Assembly: GCA_012845835.1 (NCBI GenBank)
Contig: JABAKD010000016.1
Span: 8,205,919 to 8,269,918 of the forward strand
DNA: 64,000 bases
Direction: 5' to 3'
Origin: Undaria pinnatifida
Lineage: Eukaryota > Sar > Phaeophyceae > Laminariales > Alariaceae
A program made the translations under genes and the position numbers. The notes beneath the pieces were generated by a model. That model had not been told where the DNA came from, ran no database searches, and saw nothing but the letters and a program-made list of their open reading frames with translations. Positions 9,673 to 21,592 of the stretch are shown piece after piece. How positions within the stretch are numbered: the stretch's first letter is position 1; the number at the start of each line of letters is the position of its first letter.

Positions 9673-11175
9673 CTGAGGAATTGGAGTTGACGGAGGGATG
9701 CTTTGTATTGCGCGGCGTTGATCATTTGTACGAGATATTTACCTTTTACCACCCGCCTCCTTGGTCCCTCCCCCCCTCCAATCAACATTCCTACACACAG
9801 CACGTTGTCCTAAACTAATACTTACGATTTGTACTGTCCTCCAGACGAGAGTGCAAACACCAAAGACGCGGATGTTACGCGTCTTTTTTTCGCTATGACC
9901 ACCTGGGGGTTGCAGTAGGTAGAGATTGAATGTTGCCTGAGGTCGGTTGCAAGATACACCAAACTCAGAATGGCGTCGGTCTGCTTCGTGAGGATGAGTC
10001 AACACGGTATCGCTCGAACAGTTGAAGGCGGACGAACCCGGGGGAGGGTTGTAGAGGCGGCAAGAGGCTTTTATAAACACGAGGGACTAGAACTTGTCGA
10101 GGAGCAAGGAACCGTTCTGAACCTACATCATGTCTCGATGAGGCTGATGTGGGCTGACATCTCTCGTCAAACGCGTGGCGCAACCGCAGAAATTCCTGCA
10201 ACACGATGAATTGCCAGCCGGCAAGGAAAGTGCTTCGTCGTCTCTTGTCGCATGTCGTAGTTACCGGTAGAGTGCGCATGGTTTCACGACGCACGCTGGC
10301 AGATGGGGATTGGTGATGCAGACACGACGAGACTCGTGATCGCGGCAGTGGTAACCGGAAGCGCAGTAAATATGGCCCGGTAAATACGGCGCAGAAGAAT
10401 TAGGGAGGGTCCATTGGGAGGACTTACTTTCCACAACCCAACCACTACGTACCTACATTGCTTGGCATTTTTTTCGCAACAACGCGCGATTATGAAGGGT
10501 AGACCGTGAGCTTTTTGGCGGAAACCGTCCGACGGTTCTATCATACAGACGAAAAGCAGTCCAAGGCCCACAGGGAGGCCCCTCATCCAGCTACCATCAG
10601 TTCGTGGACCGTCCGAACTGCATTCAGACGGTTTCAAGGTATAAACTTGGCACGAGGTATATATATGATACCAGGTACCATGTATTATTTTATTTTTTTT
10701 CATGTGGCACTACAAGAGTATGGCACTACGAGAGTATACCATTGTGTAGAGATTCGCTAGCCTACGTGTCGCGACTTCGCACCCACCCGCCATCGCAGGT
10801 GACCAACTCAACACCCCTACACCACCACCATCATCATCACGCGGTGCTTCAATCCGACAAACAGGCACACACGGCACCTGACAATAAATCGGTTTACACC
10901 AAAAACCAACGTGACGGCGTTTATATCGTTCGTCGTGAGAGAAAAAAAAACGCCAAATAAACAAACGAACTACAAAGAAGTGGTCCCTCTTCAATAGCGC
11001 CGGTGTGTGCCAGCCGTAAAACATCTCTTGCCCGCAACAAGCACGACTACTCCGCATACTGCAACTACACCGCCACGCGATTTCACAGGGAACTATAGCG
11101 GGCAACCGGCACTATAGAGGAACCAATAATGTACTACGTACTGCTGCCGTTTTTTGGCTTCTGGCTTCAAATAAA
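9673..11175. other. Gene-poor stretch
   Basis: Overlapping ORFs of about 80-110 codons occur near 9970-10294 on both strands, but none shows a recognisable motif, splice context or codon preference. A His-codon run (ccaccaccatcatcat) lies at about 10821-10836. Confidence 0.35.
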
Positions 11176-11177
11176 TC

Positions 11178-11340
11178 AGAGGGCTTTTCACGGAATGGAT
11201 AGCGTCTCCTCTGTCGGTTCTCTCCTTGACCCGTGTTATTTAAAAACCTTCTGACCCGATTCCATCCGATCCGACCCAAGCGGACCCGACCCGGCTCGCC
11301 TCGCGAGATTTTGGAAATTCCCTGGCCCGACCCGCGGTGG
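11178..11340 (+). mobile_element. Relic of a GACCC-rich hAT-like element
   Basis: GGGCTTTTCACGG (11181-11193) matches the terminal inverted repeat of the element at 33797-35360. It is followed within 150 bp by the same subterminal words (gacccgacccg, cgcgagatttt). The other end was not found. Confidence 0.5.
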
Positions 11341-14300
11341 TGTTCTGTGAAAAAACGTCACACAAATCAGCCCCGAGTCTGACTACCTCCACTCCAATGC
11401 TCGCCTTCAAGTTAAGCATATAATCTTACCCTCGGATATGTATCCTAGTATCATAAAAATAGTATTTTTTTTGCTCACCGCAGCGTCAGCATCTCTCCGA
11501 GAGGTTCGTGCCAAGCGCGCAAAAGGCGGGGGGGGGGGGACCTGCTTACAGCCGCCTGTCGGTCTGATAATGCCATCATCGTGGGCGCCTACGGCGAGAA
11601 AAAAGAGGAGCTCGATGTTTTGACAGCTCTATCACACGGAAGAAAATATATGGCCGGCCTACGCAGGGTCGACGAGCGACAACTATCTCGCAACACCTTA
11701 CCGGGACCCCTATAAAACACGTACGGGTGGACTTAAGACAGGACTAGAACCACCGCTAGTAGACTGTTACCACTATTGTCCAGATAAAGTAAGGGCCTAT
11801 AGGCATTCGTGTTAATACCCCAACGTCCCCCTAAACCGCCGCACAAAGTGGACATAAGATACGCATTTTGTCCCAAAAAACACTATCTCCTCCCCTGCCG
11901 CCTTCTTGATATTTTCGGCGCTTAATTCTCCCCTCCAGAACTGAAACCGCGTTTCAAGGGAAAATCTACTTGAAACAAATGTTGAAATGTTTGTGCCAGA
12001 GGTGAAAACGGAATTAACCCCTAAAAAGCGCCACACGGCTGGCCGTCTCGGTGACACGGCTCACTCATCCACCGTCCCCGCGACGCACCCGAGCCCAACA
12101 TAAAAAACACCTATTAATAATGCGCGAGTCATCGCCACACTTCACTACAACCCGCCGCGACGGCGAAGGCAGTAGACAACCGTCTATTCCCCCCCCCCCC
12201 CTACCTTCGCCGTAAAGCCGTACCAGGTATACTGTAAAGCCGTTCCGGGTATATCCAATGCACGGCCATCAACTGTTCACTTTCTCCCTCATTCCGTGCC
12301 TTTCTGTCCCTCCCGCCAGCGTACCGTCGAAATCACGCACAACGGCAAAAAAGTCAAGGAAGCTCCAGCGACGACGAGCCGCCCCGAAAATATGCACGCG
12401 AGCGCTCTCGCAACGGAACGGCGCAACGCACACCGCAATCGCGACCACGGACGTCGAGGAGCAACAACGCTATTATGCTACCGTTTTGTAGAGGCTAGCG
12501 AACGTCATGGACCGACCGTCCGGCCGACTGCCCGACCGACCGACCTACCGCTCGCCCTAATATTTTTTCCACACACCCACTACAACACAACAAAGAAAAG
12601 AGCAAGAACAAAAAACAAAACAAAACACAAAACAAGTTTTTAGTTTCTTAAAAAAACTTCTTTATCCTCCAAAAAAACAATTTTTCGCCCAAAAAAACAT
12701 TGTTCTGCTTGGATGCTTTGCGTCACACGCACGAATCGAATCGAACCGACCCTCCACTAGTTCGTCTGCATGTAACGAAAATAAGCGGCGCGCGGGTCCT
12801 CGAAAGACACCTCCGCCAACCCACGCGCACGCCATTCAACCCATTTTCTGCTCACCTTATACACTCCTCCCTTTTTTTCCAGGGCAGAGGTGATCTACTG
12901 CCGGCGCCATCGCACCACTACTGGACAACAACCAAACCCACTAAGCGCCGCAGCTCGCATCACTTCTGCTGCGCAAAGCAATGTTCAGGCGTCACCCCTG
13001 CTGCACAAAGCAATGATCAGGCCTTTCCTCCCTCCCCCTCCTCCCCCTTGATCTACCGCCGGCGCCATCGCACCACTTGCTGGACAAAAAAAACCAACCC
13101 CGCGAAGTTCGGCAGCTCTCATCACACCTCCTGCGCAAAGCAATATTCACGCGCTCCCCTTCTCCCCCCCCCCCCCCCCCCCCTCCCCCGTTTCTTTCCA
13201 CCCCCTACTCAGTATTTCGCCATAAAAAAATCACTCCACCCCCACCCGTCCGAAACAAAAGTTCTACCCTAGTCTTCAACCCCCAGTTCCTATATCTCGT
13301 GCAAAACAAAAAAAACTATCCCAATCCGCAACAACAACCGCCTACCCACAACCACTGCGCCCTTTTAATCCTACCGTTTTGTTACGCGCGACCCCCCCCG
13401 CCCGCGCCCGCCCTCGGAGTGAAACAATCGCTTTTATACCCCCCGCCCCGCCCGAACGCAGTGAGAACACGCAACAACGGAGTGCACAACTTGGAGCTAG
13501 CCAGCCGCTTGCGAGTACCGCTTTTTCAAGCAGAAGCGGAAACGGACAGCTTTTTCGGCTGCTTGCTCGCTGGCCAGCGGTCAACTCCGTTTGTTCTTGT
13601 ACCACTACGAATACCGACGTAGCTCACGCACTGCAGAAACCGCCCCTGCTGGTGGGTACCCATGTAGTGTAGTAACGGTTGTTGTTGGTGGATACCTATG
13701 CAGTAGCGGTACCGTAGTGGCTTGACACTGCTGTAGTAGCGGTCGTTGCTGCTGCTGGCGGTGGTTCTCACTCCTTTCCCTCTCGCGTCACCCCTAAATA
13801 ATGAAAACAACCTTCCTCCCTCCTTCCCTCCGTGCACGCCGAAAGCCAACAATAAACATTTACAGGCAATCGTCGAGTCGTAGCTCCGGGCGCACGCTCT
13901 CTCCCCTTCCCTCGCGCGCGAGTGCGACCGCTCGTTTTGTCTGCTTGCCTTTATAATATAATGTAGAACTTGTCACAACGAACGTCCCTCTCTCCCTCCC
14001 TCCGCCCCACCGCCTCCGAACTCCTCCGTGTACACTTTCGAGTCGAGTTCTGCCCGACACCGCACAGTGCTGGCTGTGCCGCGCAGAGCGAATGCCTCAA
14101 CGCCGAACTAATATTACGACACTCCCCCCCCCCCCTCCCCCCAAACCCCCCTTACGCCTTCAGTCCTCTTAGGTAAAAGCCGGCGGCAGCCTGCATTCAC
14201 GGTCGGCCTGAGCGCCCACGTGCGAAATCTCATTCCTGCTACACACACGCCGATGGACACGCCTCTTGACAAAACACGACGAACCCTCACCGTCCAAAGC

Positions 14301-14889
14301 AACAACGAAAAAAAAAACCCAGCCAAAACCGATAAACATCGACAAGAAAAAAACATGGGAGACAAACTCACTCGCGCACACAATAAAACACACAGCTACA
14401 GACCACGCGGGGAGGGGAAAGGGGGGCGGGGGGGGGGGGGGGGGTGAATGAGGGGTAGTCGTACGTATTAATAGTACTATCCCATATCAGAAGTAGCCAG
14501 CAGTCTCCTCTCCGCCTCTACTCGAACTTTCATGACTAATTAAAAAGATTTCACCGCCGGCATCGTCATGGCGCGAGGATCGTCATTCCGGGACGAGATC
14601 GGATTGAGCATGCCCACGATGTGCGAGATTTGTCCAGGATCTTCGCTGGAGACCGGGTAGCAGCGCAGGTGGTTGCGGAAATACTCACCCTGTGCGGGGG
14701 GTTGTATGCAGCACGCGGAGAGAACGACGTTAAAATTAGATCACAAACGTGTGTATATATAGTAATACAAGGTTCCCCTCCGCGAAGTAAGTGCCTACGG
14801 GAGTGGCGCAAGGACACATGAGTATCACGACCGGACGCAATGACCGTTGCATTTGGTTCTACATGAAAAAAAAAATTGCCCCGAAACAA
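11341..14889. other. Low-complexity intergenic DNA
   Basis: C-runs and pyrimidine-rich stretches (12189-12202, 13166-13191, 14126-14148) and a G-run near 14428-14445. ORFs here are Pro/Arg/Ser-rich artefacts of composition. Confidence 0.45.
12888..13155 (+). repeat. Tandem duplication, about 158-bp spacing
   Basis: The block containing gccggcgccatcgcaccact..ctggacaa and cgcaaagcaat at 12888-12985 recurs at 13046-13150. Confidence 0.65.
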
Positions 14890-14937
14890 TAACGATTTCG
14901 CGTTTAGCCGGTACCTTCTTGGGTGTACTCAACATCA

Positions 14938-15008
14938 ATAGCACTACTTTTTACACTTTTTGGGTACTCGATAGATACTTTCTACACTTTTTGGGTACTC
15001 GATAGACG
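14938..15008 (+). repeat. Two copies of a 31-bp unit
   Basis: tacactttttgggtactcga occurs twice in direct succession with one or two mismatches in the flanks. Confidence 0.7.
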
Positions 15009-15249
15009 TGCCCATGACCGCGATCTGTTATATCGCTCTTGACAAAACACTCACTCTCAAAACACAAAATAAAAATTTAGACCGTGTGTAGGATACGTAC
15101 ATTGTATGGATAATTCCTAGGAGAGGGCCACGCTTCGAACTCCAGCTACTTAGGGATCGCCAGGAAGCGGCACGTGTTGTTGGGGGGGTATGACAGACCC
15201 ACACCGATGGCATGGGATGTGGCTTATGAATACTGTAGAAAATAATTGA

Positions 15250-16120
15250 AAGAGCACATAGTGAGAACGAGGGAGCATGGGGACAACACATGACAGGCTA
15301 GCTGTGATAAAAGCAACTCGCCGCAGTACGGGGAGGATACAGCACGCGGACAGGGCCCTGCCTGCTGCTGCCGCTGCCGGGCGGCAGGGTCGTACACACG
15401 GCGTCGTTCTTTCCGCATTTTGTTTGGTGTCTTGTCATCATCTGTGACGGAGGTAAGAAATCTCCGTAAAAATTGATGTGCGTGAAAAAGCCGCCTCTGT
15501 GGACTGGAACGTAAGAATTGGCTTGTATCCAAGTGCTATTCCAAAGGTCCCTGGATTTCCGTCCAAATTTACGCGAACAATGAGCTGTGAGCTAGAGCAC
15601 ACCCACGCAGCCGCAGCACAGCAGAAGTATGCGGTATAGTGGAGCGACAGATGACAGGCTCCGACAAAAGCAACTCGCCGCGGCATAGCGAGGACTCGCC
15701 ACGCGCACGTGCATCATGTATCCTACTTCAGCAATGCTGTGCGGAAGGGTTGTACACGTAGTGTTTTGCTGTCCTCATGTTTGGTGCCTGTCATCTGTGG
15801 TGTGGGTAAAATCTCCGACACAAAACATGTGGACGTAACTGTAAGGATGGGTTGGTATATAAGTTACAATAAAAAGGTTCATATATTACACGCCAAATCG
15901 GCGCGACCTATGGACATGCTATGGACAAGCGCACGCAGCGGCAGCACACAGCAGAAATATGGGGTATGGTGGGGTGACAAATGGCACGCTCCGATCGAAG
16001 CAATCACCTTATGCAACAGCAGCCACACGCGCATATAGTTGCAGGCTGCTGCTGCTGGGCTGGACTGCTGCTGGGCGGCAGGATCGTAGCGTGGTGCTCT
16101 GTGCACAAATAGGGAAAAGT
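15250..16120 (+). repeat. Diverged tandem triplication, about 330-bp unit
   Basis: Three blocks (about 15285, 15650 and 15975 onward) share gacaggct..aaagcaactcgccgc, then ggcagg-tcgta or a similar word, then tgtcatctgtg, in the same order and orientation. They are roughly 65-80% alike by eye. Confidence 0.55.
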
Positions 16121-17022
16121 ACGACTACCCTCTACGAGCAGAAAAACCCTGTTTGCATCCAAATCTTACGTGCGTACACGGGGATAGGGGATGCAGCAAC
16201 CCATTCGCCGGGCATGTTTCGGCAACCCAGAGATTTGCCTCAAGTGTACCCAAGGCAAAAACAAAATTAAAAGGCTTGCCACGCGCGACACACTGCACGG
16301 ATCGCGCCCAAACCTCCGGCAACGTGACCCCGACGGTCGAATTGTGCCCATCCCATCCGACGTTTCGGACAGAGGTGCGAGCACGTCAAGAGATGCGCCC
16401 TACGATTTTTTTTTTTTACAACTTTACGTACACATTCAAGTTCTCCCTTCGGAGGTGAAAATATATAAGGAGGCAGAAATGTTACAAGGGGAGAATAAAA
16501 AGTGAGCGTAGAACCCAACAACTATGTAAACACAAACGGAGCAATATTAATAGCAGGGAACGGCACAGTTGAAAGTAAGGAGAAACATGAGAGAGGCGAG
16601 CAGACCAAAAGAGGGTGACGCAAGGAAAGAGAGCGAAATCACACGTATATACGACGCAAAGTACTACTACTAGTAGTAGCACAACAACAATACAGAGAGA
16701 GGCAGCAGAAGCAGCAACTAAGTAGGAGCAACAGACCGATACCAAGATGAAGAGAGCAGCTATTAATAGTTACTGTAGCAACAAGTGGACGGTTATTTAT
16801 TACTGTTGTACAAGCACGGGTAGTTTTAGCATGCATTCATAGGTAGTTTCGGGCTCCTACGCCAATATTTTGTTGCAGTTGTCACCTGCGCTGCAAAGGA
16901 GGCATACCCCCCCCCCAAAAAATGTCAACAATCAAAGTTGTATTTGTATAAGAAAAAGTAGACAGGAACATACATGTAATAGGGGAAGGTGAAGTGAGGG
17001 CAGACGACTCCAGACTGCCGAC

Positions 17023-17050
17023 TTTTTATCCTCCGGCGGACAAAAATAGT
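17023..17050 (-). repeat. Partial match to the mini-retroposon 3' end
   Basis: The complement reads tatttttgtccgccggaggat followed by aaaaag. It shares the terminal tattttt..tccgccggaggat of the mini-retroposon but not its hairpin, and it has only five A. Confidence 0.4.
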
Positions 17051-18362
17051 CTGAAATAAATGTGGTGGTAAGTAACACAGTTAGCTATGAGGGGAAACAG
17101 TACAACAGCGCAACAAAAATGTTCCCTTCGGAGGGGGGTACGTAGCGATTAGAAAAAAACTTGGGCCATAAAATAAACTCTCGTACAAGACGTGCCGGGA
17201 AGAATACGTTCAAATCCACTTGCCCACGAAGAAAGGTATTAAGCTCAACACTAAGGTGCAGAAGAGGATGACGCAAGAAAAAGTAAAACAACGCGTACTA
17301 CCGCTTTTTTTGTACGTGCACTTTGCTTATTTTCGTAGCGAGAAGAGTGTTATATCGTCCCGACCCTGTTTTAAAAAGATGCACAAGGTATGAATGCATT
17401 TATTTCACAATTATGGTCGGAGCACAACAACCTACATCACAGTTTTTTTACAGCCACATTCGGCCGTAGAGCACACCTTCAAATAAATGGCGGAGAAAGA
17501 AACGCGAAAAATAACGAAACAAACAGTGGAAACATCCATCATCAGCAGGAGTAAGCAGCAGCAAACAATCCTCGGACGTTTTTTTGGAAGAACCAGCACA
17601 GATCGGGAGGAACCGGTATACTGAAATAGAGTAGAAAACATGCCTATAACTTTTCTTCATATTATATTTTCAGTTGTACGTACGTGCCACGTACGATTTC
17701 ATATTATTAATATCATGCTTAATATGTGCAGAAATCCAGCCCCAGCTGCTTGCTAGGTGTTGTTATAAATCGGTTGTATTGAGGGACTCCCAATAGTGCC
17801 AGCGAAAATCGCAAACAAACGATGCACAAATGTATGGCAGCCTTACTGTAAATAGTGGCGGGTGTCTCGAAGAGTGCCGGTATATCGGGCTGGCACACAC
17901 CGCAAAACACATACATGTGCACCGCAATAAAAAAGCATCTTCTGTCAGTTACAGACACACCGTGCAGCAGCAGAGCTACAGCAGCAGCAGCAGTACACAG
18001 GCAGGGTACAACAGAGAGCAGGGGGACCTTCCCCGCTTCCCCCATACTCCTATCTTTCTGTTATGACGCTGTCTTGCGCTGTGCCAAAACTGTTGCTGAG
18101 ATTTTTGCGTGAAGGCATCTGTACCACAGATATAAGCTTTTCGCTGATACTCATTGCTGACAAGGAACGGGCTATTATAGAGCCGGTTAAATAGTGCCAT
18201 TGCTCTGTATAGTGCCGGTAGAAGCACTTGGCACGACTGGCGCTCCCTGCACGTAGGTAGCTATGAATGGCAACTCTATTCCATTAGTGCCAGTATCCTG
18301 AATAGCGCTGGCACACATACTGGCACTACTACTATGTGATGCTGTCGTGCGTTGAACGAAAA

Positions 18363-18758
18363 TCACACGCATACCCACGCAAGAGCACTGGCATTTTTTG
18401 GGAGCCCCATGCAGATACAAAAAGCACCACAGACAGACCACATCAACGCATCAGATAGACAGCAGTAGTAGTGTTGCACACAAAGAGCAGCAACAGTTGC
18501 GGCGGCACTACGACCAGCAGCAGCGTCTGAGGCAGCAGCCCGCTTGCCCCTCGTTGCGTTAGCCTTGGAACGTTTGGTGTTGGTGTTCATGTTGGATTGG
18601 GTGTTCACGACTTCAGGCAGAGTTATTGGTGGTTCCTGAAGAGGTTCGTGTTGCTTTTGTGGCGTTGTGGCGGTGCTACGTCTGCGGGAGGTACTTGTAG
18701 AAGCGGGACATTTTGGCCCGCATGCAGCAGCAAAAAATGAAAGAAGTGGTCGGGCCAA
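18363..18758 (-). CDS. Unrecognised Ser/Thr/Ala/Lys-rich ORF
   Basis: A 131-codon open frame whose middle (about 18490-18720) looks protein-like: PPITLPEVVNTQSN, then the basic stretch NTKRSKANATRGKR, then an Ala-rich run. No domain is recognised. It could be a small gene, an exon of an unidentified gene, or a chance ORF. It lies downstream of the bZIP-PAS gene on the same strand, but no splice phase links them. Confidence 0.25.
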   Translation of the reverse strand: MARPLLSFFAAACGPKCPASTSTSRRRSTATTPQKQHEPLQEPPITLPEVVNTQSNMNTNTKRSKANATRGKRAAASDAAAGRSAAATVAALCVQHYYCCLSDALMWSVCGAFCICMGLPKNASALAWVCV

Positions 18759-18917
18759 AAAGTTAAAAGCAAGACGCTAGTCGCTAGTCGGGCCAACAAG
18801 TTGAAAGCCAGAAGCTACTCGGGCCAAAAGCCCCCGTGAAAGTGAGCCCGGCTGGGTTGCTCGTATCGGACACCCTAGACGAAATTATATAAAGTAATAT
18901 AACAAGGGCTCCGCTGC

Positions 18918-18939
18918 GCGGGCGGCTGACGCCGCCCGC
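18918..18939. other. Perfect GC hairpin
   Basis: GCGGGCGGC, loop TGAC, GCCGCCCGC: a 9-bp stem with a 4-nt loop. It sits in a gctccgctgcgcg..cgctacgctcgcgcg context that is itself self-complementary. No T-run follows, so it need not be a terminator. Confidence 0.6.
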
Positions 18940-19239
18940 TACGCTCGCGCGAGGAAGAACACAACTACATGTCAAGTGGGTAGAAAGATGAGGCCAATGA
19001 TTTGGTGCAACTAGCGAGTAGATAATGCCAAGAGCTAGTTGTGCAGAGCTAATTGCCCCGTGCATTGCTGTTGTGCTTGTCGGCGATGTAACCTGCTGAT
19101 TGGCAGAACGGGTGTAGTTTGCGAAAAAAATACATGAACAGGCCCGAGAGAGAGGATAATTAATGAAGAAAAAAGACGAGCACACTTGCAGACCGGTACC
19201 TGCTACTTCGCATGATACCTGGTACTACTGCGTGTCCGA

Positions 19240-19600
19240 AAGAAAGCACCGTGCAGCACGGCAGCGCACCGCACCCGCAAGGCAAGGCACGGCACCGCAC
19301 GCACGGCGCGGCGCGGCGCGCTGCTGAGCTATTGCTGAGCCGAGCTGAGCTGGGAGTGCTTTTTTGTGCATCCAACGATGATGTGCGTACATACTTGTTG
19401 TCATACACCTCGGTACTGCTGTACGACGAACGATACTTCGTCGAGTGAAGCAGCACAGCACGTAGTACGCCACAGCACGGCACAGCACAGCACCGCACGG
19501 CAGGGCACGGCCGCACCGCACGGCACCGCACGGCGCTGCTCTGCTAAGCTAGCGCTGCAGTACGCTGTTGAGCTGAAATGAGCTGAGCTGGGACCTGGTA
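19240..19600 (+). repeat. GCAC-rich duplicated block
   Basis: Two stretches (about 19248-19350 and 19453-19590) of cagcac/cggcac words, each ending gctgagctggga and separated by about 100 bp. ORFs here are compositional artefacts. Confidence 0.5.
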
Positions 19601-20218
19601 TAATGACACTTTGTAAACAAAACAAACATAATACTGGAGTACAAGCCAGGTTTCCACGAGCAAAAAACGGCGTCTTTCAGGTGGGAACGCTCTGAAGAGT
19701 TCTGTTTCAGGCAACCGAGCCCGCTCAGCAGCCCAGAAAGGAGAACATCTTGGTTTGTGTGTAAAAGTAAAAAAATGGAGGCCGCTAAGGAAATTGATAT
19801 TTGTGAGTAGTTCTATAGTACCGTGTACGTGACACAAGTCAAACTTTTTACTCGAGTGCTGTGAAAAACATAACAGCCGACTGAGGCTGCTGAAAACAAA
19901 AGCGAGCTTTTAAGCTACAACCAAAACTTTTTACGTGCATGGTAGCAGCGCAAGGACATACTGTGTATAGGGGGCACATTTACTGGATAGACCGAGCATG
20001 TGGTGAGGTTTCACGCACACGAGAAACGAGGGGAAGACGAGACAGAAAAAAAAAGAGCGACAGCGAGGGGTGCGTGCGTCTTCCCTGGCCGGCTCGGCCT
20101 CAGGTTTACACACGAACACAAACAAAACAAACAAATCAACACGCACAAAACACGCAAAAACACTCACAAAACTCACAAAAACGCGCAAAAAACATTCAAA
20201 CATACACGAAAAAAAAAC

Positions 20219-21310
20219 AAGGCTTTTCACGTTATGTTGACGGGAAGATATCTTCGGCAGCGGTGGGACGGGGCGGGACGGCACGGTAAAGTTAGACCGT
20301 CATCAAATTCGGTCCGTCGTCCCGTCCCGTCCCGCCCGCAAAAGTTTACCGTTGAATCTTACAGTCTCGTCCCGTCCCGTCGTGGAAGATTGAACATACC
20401 GTCCCGTTTCGTCGCGAAAAAATGTGTTCACCGTCCCGTCCCGTCGCGAAAAATTACATCTACCGTCCCGTCCCGTCGCGAAGAATTATATCTACCGCCC
20501 CGTCCCGCCGTTATTTGTTTTTCACCGTTCCATCCCGCCAACAAAAACTTCTCTTACCGTCCCGTCCCACCGTCACCGTCATTCCCGTCTCTTCTAAGAT
20601 GCCGTGGCGGTCACTTCTTCTGTCCGACGCCTAATATAATTTATTCTCGTTAAAAGTATCAATAGTTACGTGTTTTCCCGAAATTCGTATATCCGTATAC
20701 GAAATTGCGACATTGGAATTACGACTTTGCAGCATTAATATACCGCCAGCGCCGCCACGAACATCGTGCCCGGTACCGGCAAGGCGCCAGGGATGAATCC
20801 AAATCCGAATGGGCATGGCCGACAGACTAGCACCACCACCACTACCACCATCACCACTACCGCCAAACCGCAAGTACAGCCGCCAGAGCAGCCAACCATC
20901 AGCACCACAACGCAAGGACAGCCACCAGAAAAGCCACGGGCTGGCAACCGCAACCCATTGCGGGGCAGGGGTTGGAAGACTCAAAAAAATACCGGGTACA
21001 ACAATACGTCGCCCGTGTGGCAATACCGTCCCGTGACGCCATGAAAAAACAAACTTAGTCGTCCCGTCCCGCCGCGAAACAACTATCGTGCTTCAATGTC
21101 CCGTCCCGTTGAGATTTTTTTAACCCGAGATCCCGTCCCGTCCCGACATTATATTATTTCATCGTTTTATCGTCCCGTCCCGTCTTCGTTTTTCCCCCCC
21201 GCCAAACAAGTCAAAACACTCCCTTTCATTATGTTACCGTCCCGTCCCGTCTTCGTTTTTCCCGCGCCAAACACGTCAAAACACTCCCGTCCCGTCCCGT
21301 CTTGATTATT
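20219..21310 (+). repeat. GTCCC-rich interspersed repeat blocks
   Basis: Blocks of ccgtcccgtcccgtc words at about 20255-20590 and 21055-21310 flank about 450 bp without them. At the left edge is GGCTTTTCACG (20221-20231), the same core as the hAT-like terminal repeat, but the words are GTCCC rather than GACCC. A related non-autonomous transposon is possible; no right-hand terminus was found. It lies just beyond the last recognised exon of the bZIP-PAS gene. Confidence 0.5.
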
Positions 21311-21399
21311 ACTTCCAAGTATATACCGCGATAAGTCTTGCAAACAACACACACTCACAAACACACACAAAACCACGTAAAAGCAAAGCACAAACACAC

Positions 21400-21561
21400 C
21401 TTCTTGTTATGGTTGGTCACGACCATGGACGCCGCGTAGCCCTTGTCCGACATCTTACATAGCTCGGCCACACGCGACATGTCCGTCTCGGCCCCCTGCA
21501 CGGCCGGCCCATCGAAAGGTGAGCCAATCAGACGCGTAACATAAGCGAACCCGTGACCGTG

Positions 21562-21592
<31 letters not shown>

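Noticed and set aside
19160-19625. Cys/Arg/Ala-rich ORFs on both strands
   Set aside because: They come from GCAC-rich simple sequence; no splice or domain evidence.
20631-21023. ORFs proposed as the missing PAS 3' exon
   Set aside because: None of the frames shows the expected F-x-N-x-L-x(3)-PL strand pattern, and the sequence lies between GTCCC repeat blocks.
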